Positions 38,752 through 46,575 of a stretch of 64,000 bases of DNA are shown piece after piece; within the stretch, counting starts at the first letter, position 1; each line of letters opens with the position of its first letter. The stretch is from contig JADJOO010000018.1 of the NCBI GenBank assembly GCA_016713725.1, positions 72,406 through 136,405 on the forward strand, given 5' to 3'. The notes under the pieces were generated by a model, which saw only the letters and a program-made list of their open reading frames with translations, did no database searches and was not told the origin of the DNA. This stretch comes from Pseudomonadota bacterium (GTDB taxonomy: Bacteria; Pseudomonadota; Gammaproteobacteria; Steroidobacterales; Steroidobacteraceae). A program made the position numbers and the translations under genes.

Positions 38752-39768
38752 TCAGCGTGCGTAGATCCTGTCGAACGTCCCGCCGTCGGCGAAGTGCGTG
38801 GCCTGGGCTTTCGCCCAGCCGCCGAAGTCGGCGATGGTCACCAGGTTGATCCTGGGGAAGGTTTTCGCGTACTTCGCGGCAACCTCCGGGTCACGCGGGC
38901 GGTAGTAGTGCCTCGCGACGATCTCCTGGCCTTCCTTCGAGTACAGGTACTCGAGGTAAGCGCGGGCCGCGGCCGTAGTGCCACGACGGATGGCGACCTT
39001 GTCGACCACCGCCACCGGGGGTTCCGCCAGGATGCTGACCGTCGGCACCACGATCTCGAACTTGTCCTTGCCCAGCTCGCGGCTGGCAAGGAACGCCTCG
39101 TTCTCCCACGAAATCATCGCGTCGCCGATGCCGCGCTGCGCGAACGTCGTGAGCGAGCCACGCGCGCCCGTGTCGAGCACCGGCACGTTCTTGAACAATC
39201 TGCCGAGATACTCCTCGGCGGTGGTCGCGTTGCCGCCCGGCTGCTTCAAGGCCCAGGCCCATGCCGCCAGGTAATTCCAGCGTGCCCCACCCGAAGTCTT
39301 CGGGTTGGGAGTGATCACGGCGATGCCCGGACGCGCGAGATCGCCCCAGTCCTTGATCTTCCTGGGGTTGCCCTTGCGCACCAGGAACACGATCGTCGAG
39401 GTGTAGGGCGCGCTGTTGTGCGGCAGGCGCGTCTGCCAGTTGGCGGGCAGCATCTTGCCCGTGGTCGCGAGCGCGTCGATGTCGTAGGCGAGTGCCAGCG
39501 TGACGACGTCCGCAGGCAGGCCGTCGATGACCGTGCGCGCCTGCTTGCCCGAGCCGCCGTGCGACTGGCGGATGCTGATGTCCTTGCCGGACTTTTTCTT
39601 CCAGTACTGTATGAACGCCTGGTTGTAGTCGCCGTACAGTTCGCGCGTCGGGTCGTAGGACACGTTCAAGAGGGTCGTCGGTTCCGCATGCAGTGTGGGA
39701 CTCGTCAGCAGCATCGCCGCCAGCAATGCGGGAGCCGCGAGGGCCTGCAAGAATCGATGGTTCGACAT
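38752..39768 (-). CDS. sbp: Sulfate-binding periplasmic protein, paralogue 2
   Basis: 338 residues, same family and landmarks (LLNVSYDPTRELYGDYN, HGGSGKQARTVIDGLPAD, TPNPKTSGGARWNYLAAW, WENEAFLASRELGKDKF). It is clearly homologous over its full length to the neighbouring paralogue but differs in several loop segments, so the two may bind different oxyanions (sulfate, thiosulfate, molybdate-like). It lies directly downstream of the porin gene, probably in one operon with it and the other paralogue. Confidence 0.94.
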   Translation of the reverse strand: MSNHRFLQALAAPALLAAMLLTSPTLHAEPTTLLNVSYDPTRELYGDYNQAFIQYWKKKSGKDISIRQSHGGSGKQARTVIDGLPADVVTLALAYDIDALATTGKMLPANWQTRLPHNSAPYTSTIVFLVRKGNPRKIKDWGDLARPGIAVITPNPKTSGGARWNYLAAWAWALKQPGGNATTAEEYLGRLFKNVPVLDTGARGSLTTFAQRGIGDAMISWENEAFLASRELGKDKFEIVVPTVSILAEPPVAVVDKVAIRRGTTAAARAYLEYLYSKEGQEIVARHYYRPRDPEVAAKYAKTFPRINLVTIADFGGWAKAQATHFADGGTFDRIYAR

Positions 39769-39782
39769 GGTCCGATCTCCGT

Positions 39783-41186
39783 TCAGAATCCAAGGGCAAT
39801 ACGGGTCAGGAGCACGTGCTCGTCCTCACGGTCTGCACCGCCCGCGGCGCCACCGTCGAAGCTCGTGCGATCGTAGTTCAGGACCCACTTCAGGTTTTCG
39901 TTGAGGTACCAGTTGAGGCCCAGGCCGTAAGCCGTGGCTTTGCTGGCAGCGTTGACTGGATCCGCGAAAGAGGCTGTGCCGCCCACGAAGGCATCGTCGT
40001 CGGGATCCAACTCCTGGTAGCGCGCGACCAGTTCGAATGCTCCCCAGGTATCGTCGGCCAGCGAGAAGACGTTGTTCGGTTTGAAGCCACGGAAGCTCTC
40101 CTCTTCGCCAGTCAGGAACCAGGAGGCCTGGACCTGCCAGGCCGTCGTGTCCAGCGTGCCTTCGCGCCGCCCGGCAGTCGTGGTGCGCGAGACGTCCTGC
40201 GACACGGTGGTGTATTCGCTGAGCAACCCGAAGCGGCCGACGTAGTAATGGAGTTGCGGCGCGAGCCGCGTGCGTTCGCCGTCGGCTAGAGTCGGGGTCG
40301 TGCCGGTGCGGTAGCGGAAGAACGGCGACTGTGCCGGCGTGCGGAAGACAGGCAGCAGCGGCTGGGCGGTCGTGCCCGTCTGCGAAGTGTAGGTGCCGGC
40401 GATGCCGAGGCCGAGGCCGCGCAGCGCGAAGTTCTCGCTGGCGCCAAACGGGTGCGCGAAGACGCGCGCCGCATATTCCTTGTCGTCGTTCAGGTCGACG
40501 TCGGCGAACGCTTCGCTGCTGCCGCCGTCGTTCGAGCCGTTCAGGTAGGCGACCGCGTAGGTGAGTCGATCGCCGCCGAAGCCGCCGGCCACCTGCAGGC
40601 CAATGTCGCGGTTGGGCGCGAGCTGCGTCGGGAAGCCGCGCGCGACCATGCGGATGTCGCTAGCGGATTGCAGTCGCTCGAGGCCCACCGGTGACTTGAA
40701 CTTGCCCGCCGTGACCTGGAACGCAGGATCGAAGCGACCGGTGACATAGGCGTCCTGGATCACGGTACGGCCCTGGCCGAAGTCCGGTGTGAAGCGGAAA
40801 TCGTAGATGCCGCCGAGTGTGCCCTCCACGATCGGTCGCACGCGCGTGGCCTGCCACGTGTCCTTCAGGCCCTCAGGATCGTCGCTTTCGAAAAAGCGGC
40901 CGTCGACGTGCATCACGCCGCGCAGTTTGAGCTGGTTCTGGCTGTCGGCGGACGCGATGCTGAAGCCGCGCGGACTCGCCTGTACGACCGGCGTCGCCGC
41001 GACTGCGGACTTCGTGGCGTCGTCCTGCACTTCGAGCTTGCGCTCGAGCACGAGCACCTTCTGGCTCAGTTCCTCGATCTTCTGCAGCAGCTCGGCGTTG
41101 GTCGGGTCGGCCTGGACGACTGCCGGCAGCAGCGCTGCGGCGATGGCCGCCGCCAGCAGCCGACGGGTCGGACTTACGGGTTGCAT
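39783..41186 (-). CDS. Phosphate-selective-porin family (OprP/OprO-like) outer-membrane porin
   Basis: 467 residues from the ATG at 41186 (GGAGAG site). Signal peptide ending VVQA. A short N-terminal coiled coil (NAELLQKIEELSQKVLVLERKLE) is followed by a 16-strand-type barrel: LKLRGVMHVDGRFFESDD, FRFTPDFGQGRTVIQDAYV, FKSPVGLERLQSASDIRM, ending LNYDRTSFDGG ... LLTRIALGF with terminal Phe. The family carries anions. Its place just upstream of two sulfate-binding proteins suggests sulfate or other oxyanion uptake. Confidence 0.88.
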   Translation of the reverse strand: MQPVSPTRRLLAAAIAAALLPAVVQADPTNAELLQKIEELSQKVLVLERKLEVQDDATKSAVAATPVVQASPRGFSIASADSQNQLKLRGVMHVDGRFFESDDPEGLKDTWQATRVRPIVEGTLGGIYDFRFTPDFGQGRTVIQDAYVTGRFDPAFQVTAGKFKSPVGLERLQSASDIRMVARGFPTQLAPNRDIGLQVAGGFGGDRLTYAVAYLNGSNDGGSSEAFADVDLNDDKEYAARVFAHPFGASENFALRGLGLGIAGTYTSQTGTTAQPLLPVFRTPAQSPFFRYRTGTTPTLADGERTRLAPQLHYYVGRFGLLSEYTTVSQDVSRTTTAGRREGTLDTTAWQVQASWFLTGEEESFRGFKPNNVFSLADDTWGAFELVARYQELDPDDDAFVGGTASFADPVNAASKATAYGLGLNWYLNENLKWVLNYDRTSFDGGAAGGADREDEHVLLTRIALGF

Positions 41187-41359
41187 CACTCGCTCTCCAT
41201 GAAAGGGTCGAGTGAGATACTAAGAATCGGCGGTTACGGGGTCAGTCGCGGGCCGGTTAGGAATCGGTGACAACGTATAACTGCGCATGCTGGCGCGATA
41301 ACGCTCAGGTGCGGCGAATGCGCGACAATCCCACCGGCATCGCTGCGGGGCGAGCAGGC

Positions 41360-42337
41360 TCAGCGCAGTGGCACCTCGATCCCGGCCGTGAGTTGAGCCA
41401 CGTCTGCGTGGGTCGACGCGCTCGCCGCCCGTTCGATCTGCCGGCGCGTGAGGTGCGGTGCGAACAGCTGGATGAAATCGAGCTGGTACTTGCGCAGCAG
41501 GCCGCCGCGCCGGAAACCGATCCACGTCGTGTGCGCCGGAAAAAGGTCGGACGTATCGATGTGGACGAGATCCGCATCGTCCGCCTGCTCGACTGCCATG
41601 CTGGCGACGATGCCGACGCCGAGGCCGAGGCGCACGTAGGTCTTGATCACGTCGGCATCGCGTGCCGTCAGCACGACGTTCGGCACCAGGCCTTCCTTCG
41701 CAAAGATACCGTGCAGCGACGACGGGCCGGTGAAGCTGAAGACGTACGTCACGATGGGGTACGACGCCAGCTGCTTCAGGGTGAGTTCTTTCTTCAGACG
41801 AGCCAGCGGATGGTTGCGCGGCACGACGACGTGCCGGTGCCAGCGATAGCAGGGCAGCAGCGAATAGCCGTCAAACAGTGATTCCGAGCCGGTGGCGATC
41901 GCGAAATCGATGCGATCGAGCGCCGCCATTTCCGCGATCTGCTCCGACGTGCCCTGGTGCAGGTGCAGGCGCACCTCCGGGTACCGCTCGCGGAACTGCT
42001 TGATGACCTCGGGCAGCACGTAGCGCGCCTGCGTGTGCGTGGTCGCGATCGAGAGCGAGCCGCGCTCCTCGTCCTTCAGGTCGTCCGAGAGGCGCTTGAT
42101 GTTCTGCACTTCGCGCAGGATCTTGACCGCACGATCGATGACCTGTTGCCCGGCCGGCGTGACGCGAGTCAGGTTGCGGCCGTCGCGCACGAAGATCTGG
42201 AAGCCGAGCTCGTCCTCGAGCAGCTTGATCTGCTTGCTCACGCCCGGCTGCGAGGTGTGCAGCTTCTCGGCAGCGGCCGTGATGTTGAGCCCGGTCTGGG
42301 CCACCGCGGCGAGATAGCGCAACTGGTGCAGTTTCAT
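41360..42337 (-). CDS. cysB: LysR-type sulfur regulator CysB
   Basis: 325 residues. The DNA-binding domain MKLHQLRYLAAVAQTGLNITAAAEKLHTSQPGVSKQI matches CysB/Cbl, which senses N-acetylserine/sulfate status and activates sulfur assimilation genes. The ligand domain includes THTQARYVLPEVIKQF, HLHQGTSEQIAEM, and TGPSSLHGIFAKEGL. It is directly upstream of, and on the same strand as, the porin and sulfate-binding genes, so probable targets are adjacent. The start ATG at 42337 fits the family. Confidence 0.95.
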   Translation of the reverse strand: MKLHQLRYLAAVAQTGLNITAAAEKLHTSQPGVSKQIKLLEDELGFQIFVRDGRNLTRVTPAGQQVIDRAVKILREVQNIKRLSDDLKDEERGSLSIATTHTQARYVLPEVIKQFRERYPEVRLHLHQGTSEQIAEMAALDRIDFAIATGSESLFDGYSLLPCYRWHRHVVVPRNHPLARLKKELTLKQLASYPIVTYVFSFTGPSSLHGIFAKEGLVPNVVLTARDADVIKTYVRLGLGVGIVASMAVEQADDADLVHIDTSDLFPAHTTWIGFRRGGLLRKYQLDFIQLFAPHLTRRQIERAASASTHADVAQLTAGIEVPLR

Positions 42338-42432
42338 GCCGGCATTCTAAGCGAAAGCGAACGATTCTCCGCTTGAGCGTCCCATGCCGTCGCGGCATAT
42401 CGAAAGCACCATTCCTTGCCAGCGAATCCGCC

Positions 42433-43974
42433 ATGACGCTCGCCACGCTTTGCAGTCGCACGCCGCAGGGTCTCGAGGCGCCGCTGGTGCGGGTCGAAGT
42501 CGACGTCGGGGCGGGCCTGCCGTCCTTCTCGGTGGTCGGGCTGCTCGAAACCGCGGTCAAGGAGAGCAAGGACCGGGTGCGCGCGGCGCTCGCCAATTGT
42601 GGCCACGAATTTCCGGCGGGTCGGGTCACGGTCAATCTCGCACCGGCCGACCTGCCGAAGGAAGGAGGCCGGTTCGACCTCGCCATCGCGGTCGGCATTC
42701 TCGTCGCGTCGGAGCAATTGCCGGCGGGGCCTTTCGCGGGCGTCGAACTCTATGGCGAGTTGTCGCTCGGCGGCGAACTGCACGGAACGCGTGGATTGCT
42801 GCCCAGCGCGCTGCAGGCCGCGCGCGTTGGCCACGACTTGATCGTGCCAATGGCCAATGGACGCGAAGCGGCACTCGCGCATGGCGCCCGCGTGTTCGTC
42901 GCTCCGCACCTGCGGGACGTCTGCCGGCACGCGGCGGGACAGCAGGCGCTGGCGCTCGAAGCTGCGGTCGTCGCAACCGCGCTCGGCGCGGACTCGCGCG
43001 GTCCCGATCTCGTCGATGTCCGGGGGCAGGCGGGAGGGCGGCGCGCCCTCGAGATCGCAGCCGCCGGCGAACACAGCCTGCTGCTGATCGGCCCTCCTGG
43101 CAGCGGCAAAAGCATGCTGGCGCAGCGGTTGCCCGGGCTGCTCCCGGAACTCGACGAGGACGAAGCAATCGAGTCGGCGGCGATCCGTTCCCTGTCGCTG
43201 CACGGCTTTCGTCTCGAGGGCTGGCGACGACGACCGTTTCGCGCGCCACATCACACCGCGTCGGCCGTCGCACTGGTCGGCGGCGGCGGACGACCGCGGC
43301 CGGGCGAGATTTCGCTCGCGCACAACGGCGTGCTGTTCCTGGACGAGCTGCCGGAGTTCGATCGCACCGTGCTCGAGGTGCTGCGCGAACCGCTGGAGAG
43401 CGGCCACATCGTGCTGTCGCGGGCGGCGCGACAAGCCGAATACCCCGCGCGATTCCAGCTGGTGGCCGCGATGAATCCGTGTCCCTGTGGGCACTTCGGC
43501 GACTCGCGCGGGCGCTGCCGTTGTCCGCCCGAGCGCATTGCCGCCTACCGCAGTCGCATCTCGGGCCCGTTGCTCGACCGGATCGACCTGCACGTGGAAG
43601 TGGGGCGGGTCGCGCTGGAGGAGATCGCTGCGACTGCGCTCCCCGAACGCTCGGCCGCTGTCGCGGCCAGGGTTGCCGAAGCACGCTCGCTGCAGCGACG
43701 CCGGCAGGCGCGCACCAACGCCCGGCTCGAAGGCAATGACCTTGCCGTCCAGTGCCGCGCTGATCCCGCGGCGCTCGAACTGCTGGCACGCGCAATGCGT
43801 CAGCTGGGGCTGTCGGCTCGCGCGTACCACCGGGTGCTGCGCGTCGCGCGCACCATCGCCGACCTCGCCGGCAGGCCCGGTGTCGGCGCCGAGCACGTCG
43901 CGGAGGCGATCACGTTGCGTCAGCTCGACCGCCGGGTCGCCACCCCCGAGCAGCGCGGCGCCGTTTCTGACTGA
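42433..43974 (+). CDS. comM: Mg-chelatase-like ATPase ComM (YifB)
   Basis: 513 residues from MTLATLCSRTPQGLEAP. In Vibrio and others ComM is a hexameric AAA+ helicase that drives branch migration in natural transformation. The N-terminal LonC-like region has VVGLLETAVKESKDRVRAA. Walker A is LIGPPGSGKSM, Walker B VLFLDELPEF, with NPCPCG and GRCRCPPERI (zinc-finger-like Cys) and RISGPLLDRIDLHVEV. It suggests capacity for integrating DNA, although no other competence gene is in the window. Confidence 0.94.
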   Translation: MTLATLCSRTPQGLEAPLVRVEVDVGAGLPSFSVVGLLETAVKESKDRVRAALANCGHEFPAGRVTVNLAPADLPKEGGRFDLAIAVGILVASEQLPAGPFAGVELYGELSLGGELHGTRGLLPSALQAARVGHDLIVPMANGREAALAHGARVFVAPHLRDVCRHAAGQQALALEAAVVATALGADSRGPDLVDVRGQAGGRRALEIAAAGEHSLLLIGPPGSGKSMLAQRLPGLLPELDEDEAIESAAIRSLSLHGFRLEGWRRRPFRAPHHTASAVALVGGGGRPRPGEISLAHNGVLFLDELPEFDRTVLEVLREPLESGHIVLSRAARQAEYPARFQLVAAMNPCPCGHFGDSRGRCRCPPERIAAYRSRISGPLLDRIDLHVEVGRVALEEIAATALPERSAAVAARVAEARSLQRRRQARTNARLEGNDLAVQCRADPAALELLARAMRQLGLSARAYHRVLRVARTIADLAGRPGVGAEHVAEAITLRQLDRRVATPEQRGAVSD

Positions 43975-44029
43975 TCGTCCCGATTAATCGACGCGTCCTG
44001 TCCTGTCCCGCTGGCGGACGATTCACGCC

Positions 44030-44119
44030 GGGAGCCTGCACCGGTCGAGTCTCAGCAGGGATTGCGCCGCCATGAAACTGCACGCAGGGATGCGTCGTGC
44101 GATCCGGGTGCAGGCTCCC
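44030..44119. repeat. 13-bp perfect inverted repeat between convergent comM and SPOR genes
   Basis: Arms GGGAGCCTGCACC (44030-44042) and GGTGCAGGCTCCC (44107-44119) flank 64 nt in the 150-bp gap. It could form a long hairpin ending transcription from both sides, or be a mobile repeat. No T-run follows on the plus strand. Confidence 0.55.
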
Positions 44120-44124
44120 CCTCG

Positions 44125-44736
44125 TCAGGGCAGCTGGCTCTCGTCGGGCGTGACCGCGGTGGCGGAAATCTCGGCCTCGCGCAGTTTCGACTGGATCCCC
44201 TGCAGTTCGTCGACCGTGCCAATCGGGCCGATGCGCACGCGATACCACGTCTCGTCGTCCACCGAGGCTCGCTGGATCTTCGCCGAGATCCCCACGAGCG
44301 CGAGCTGTGCCTGCATCTTCTCGGCTTCCGCCGACTGCTTGAAGGATCCTGCCTGCAGGACCGCGCCGCCGGACGGAAGGGGCGTCTTCGCAGTCGTCGC
44401 CGAAGCCTTGCTGGATTTGCCCGGGACCTCGACTTCCTGTTTCGGCAGCATGTCGTAGAAGTCGAGTACGGGCTCGGCCGGCGTATCGGTGGCGGTCACC
44501 GCGCCATCGTCCGACGCCGACGCGGACGCTGGCGACTGGGCGGCGGCCGGAATGGGTTCGACCGGGACGGGCACCTGGTTGCGGTCGTAGAGATGCACAC
44601 CGAGCGCGACAACGAGGCCCAGCCCGAGGCCCGCGCCAAAACCCGCCCAGCCACCGAACGGCTGGCCCGGCACGTGGCGCCGGACATCCTTGTAATCGCG
44701 ACTGAGCGTGCGGCTGCCGCCACGGGATCCGGCCAC
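44125..44736 (-). CDS. SPOR-domain protein (FtsN-like)
   Basis: 203 residues, GTG start overlapping the argS stop by one base. An N-terminal basic region, one TM span (GFGAGLGLGLVVALGVHLY), a Pro/Ala-rich periplasmic linker, then a C-terminal SPOR domain (AVLQAGSFKQSAEAEKMQAQLALVG, WYRVRIGPI). SPOR domains bind denuded glycan at the septum. Such a protein after argS is a gammaproteobacterial arrangement and it is likely a divisome protein related to FtsN. Confidence 0.9.
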   Translation of the reverse strand: MAGSRGGSRTLSRDYKDVRRHVPGQPFGGWAGFGAGLGLGLVVALGVHLYDRNQVPVPVEPIPAAAQSPASASASDDGAVTATDTPAEPVLDFYDMLPKQEVEVPGKSSKASATTAKTPLPSGGAVLQAGSFKQSAEAEKMQAQLALVGISAKIQRASVDDETWYRVRIGPIGTVDELQGIQSKLREAEISATAVTPDESQLP

Positions 44737-46490
44737 TACATGGCCTCCGGCGCCGACACGCCGAGCAGGCACAGGCCGTTGCAGACGACCTGGCGCACGC
44801 CGCGGATCAGGGTGATGCGGGCATCGCGCACGGCCTCGTCGGCCACCAGGAACTGGTGCGCGTTGTAATACGCATGGAAGTCGGTCGCGAGTTCGCGCAG
44901 GTAATGCACGAGCGCGTGTGGCGCCCGCGCGAGCGCGGCCATCTCGATCACTTCCGGGTATCGGCTCATCGTCGCAAGCAACGCCTGTTCGTGCGGCTCG
45001 ACGAGGCGACCCAGGCTCGCGCGCCCTCGCGCCTCGTCGTGCTCGAAGCCCTTCTCCCGCATCTGTCGCAGCACGCTGCACACGCGTGCATGCGCATACT
45101 GGATGTAATAGACGGGGTTCTCGTTCGATCGCGACGTCGCGAGCTGCATGTCGAAATCGAGGTGTTGTTCGTTGCTGCGGAGCACGTAGAAGAAGCGCGC
45201 GGCGTCGTTGCCCACCTCGTGGCGCAGTTCGCGCAGCGTGATGAACTCGCCGGATCGCGTCGACATCTGCACCTTCTCGCCGCCGCGGTACAACGTGACG
45301 AACTGCATCAGCCGCACGTCGAGGCAGTCGCCTGGCTGGCCCATGGCGACGAGACCGGCGCGAACGCGCGCGATGTAGCCGTGGTGATCGGAGCCGAGCA
45401 CGTCGACGAGTTGCTCGAAACCGCGTTCGCGCTTGTTCAGGTGATAGGCGATGTCGGAGGCGAAATACGTCTTGATGCCGTTCTCGCGCACGACGACGCG
45501 GTCTTTCTCGTCGCCGAAGTCGGTTGCGCGAAACCACTCTGCGCCATCCTTCTCGTAGACGACCCCGTTCCTGCGCAGCAGGTCAAGCGCGTGGTTGATC
45601 GCGCCGCCGTCTTCGAGGCTCCGCTCGCTGAACCAGCTGTCGTAGCGAACGCCGAACTCCTCGAGGTCGTCGCGGATATCGGCGAGGATATCGGTGAGGG
45701 CGAGGTCGAACGCCTGGCGAAAGCCGCTCGTGCCGAGCAGCAACCTGGCGCGCTCGATGACGGCGTCGATGTACGTGTCCTTGTCGCCCTCAGGCGCATC
45801 CGGCGGGAGGTCGGCGAACACGACCGCGGCGGGCTTGAGCAGTGAGCGTCCCGCGCGCTCGATCAGCTTGTTGGCGATCGGGCGGACGTAATCGCCGCGA
45901 TAGCCATTGGCCGGGAAAGGGAACTGTTCGCCGAAGCTCTCCAGGTACCGCAGCCACACGCTCGCAGCGAGGATTTCCATCTGCCGCCCGGCATCGTTGA
46001 TGTAGTACTCGCGGTACACGTCGAAGCCGGCAGCATCGAGCAGGTTCGCGAGCGACGCGCCGAATGCCGCGTGCCGGCCGTGGCCGACGTGCAGCGGCCC
46101 CGTGGGGTTCGCGGAGACGAACTCCACCATGACTTTCCTGCCGGCGCCGATCGCGGTACGGCCGTAGCGGCGGCCGCCGTCGATCACCCGCACGAGTTCA
46201 GCCTGACAGGCGGCGGGTGCGAGAAAGAAATTGATGAATCCGGGTCCCGCAATCTCGACGCGGGACACGAGTTCGCTGGCCGGCAGTGCCGCGAGGATCG
46301 CCTGCGCCAGGTCGCGCGGCTTGCGTTTCGCCGCCTTGGCGAGCTGCAGTGCGACGTTGGTCGCGAAGTCGCCGTGGGTCGGGTCGCGCGTGCGCTCGAC
46401 GACGATGCCGGTGGCCGACCCGGTCGGACGCAGTTCTTCCGGCAGGGCGCCCAGAGCGTCCTGCACGAGCTTTTCTATCAGGTATTTCAA
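44736..46490 (-). CDS. argS: Arginyl-tRNA synthetase
   Basis: Charges tRNA-Arg; 584 residues. HIGH-type motif HVGHGRH in SANPTGPLHVGHGRHAAFG, and the KMSTR-type site as VQMSTRSGEF. DALR anticodon-binding C-terminus (RYPEVIEMAALARAPHALVHYLRELA). The start appears to be TTG at 46490 (TTG AAA TAC CTG); no ATG or GTG lies upstream in frame before unlike sequence, so a weak start is likely. Followed by SPOR and preceded by priA on the same strand. Confidence 0.97.
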   Translation of the reverse strand: MKYLIEKLVQDALGALPEELRPTGSATGIVVERTRDPTHGDFATNVALQLAKAAKRKPRDLAQAILAALPASELVSRVEIAGPGFINFFLAPAACQAELVRVIDGGRRYGRTAIGAGRKVMVEFVSANPTGPLHVGHGRHAAFGASLANLLDAAGFDVYREYYINDAGRQMEILAASVWLRYLESFGEQFPFPANGYRGDYVRPIANKLIERAGRSLLKPAAVVFADLPPDAPEGDKDTYIDAVIERARLLLGTSGFRQAFDLALTDILADIRDDLEEFGVRYDSWFSERSLEDGGAINHALDLLRRNGVVYEKDGAEWFRATDFGDEKDRVVVRENGIKTYFASDIAYHLNKRERGFEQLVDVLGSDHHGYIARVRAGLVAMGQPGDCLDVRLMQFVTLYRGGEKVQMSTRSGEFITLRELRHEVGNDAARFFYVLRSNEQHLDFDMQLATSRSNENPVYYIQYAHARVCSVLRQMREKGFEHDEARGRASLGRLVEPHEQALLATMSRYPEVIEMAALARAPHALVHYLRELATDFHAYYNAHQFLVADEAVRDARITLIRGVRQVVCNGLCLLGVSAPEAM

Positions 46491-46575
46491 GGTGTTGCCG
46501 TCAACGAGCGGAGGCTGTCGAGAGTCTAGGGAATTCCGGCATCCGAAGCGAGGTCAAAATATGCACTTGGCGGCA

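Noticed and set aside
42334..43896. 520-residue minus-strand frame
   Set aside because: Antisense to comM; low-complexity Arg/Ala/Asp composition.
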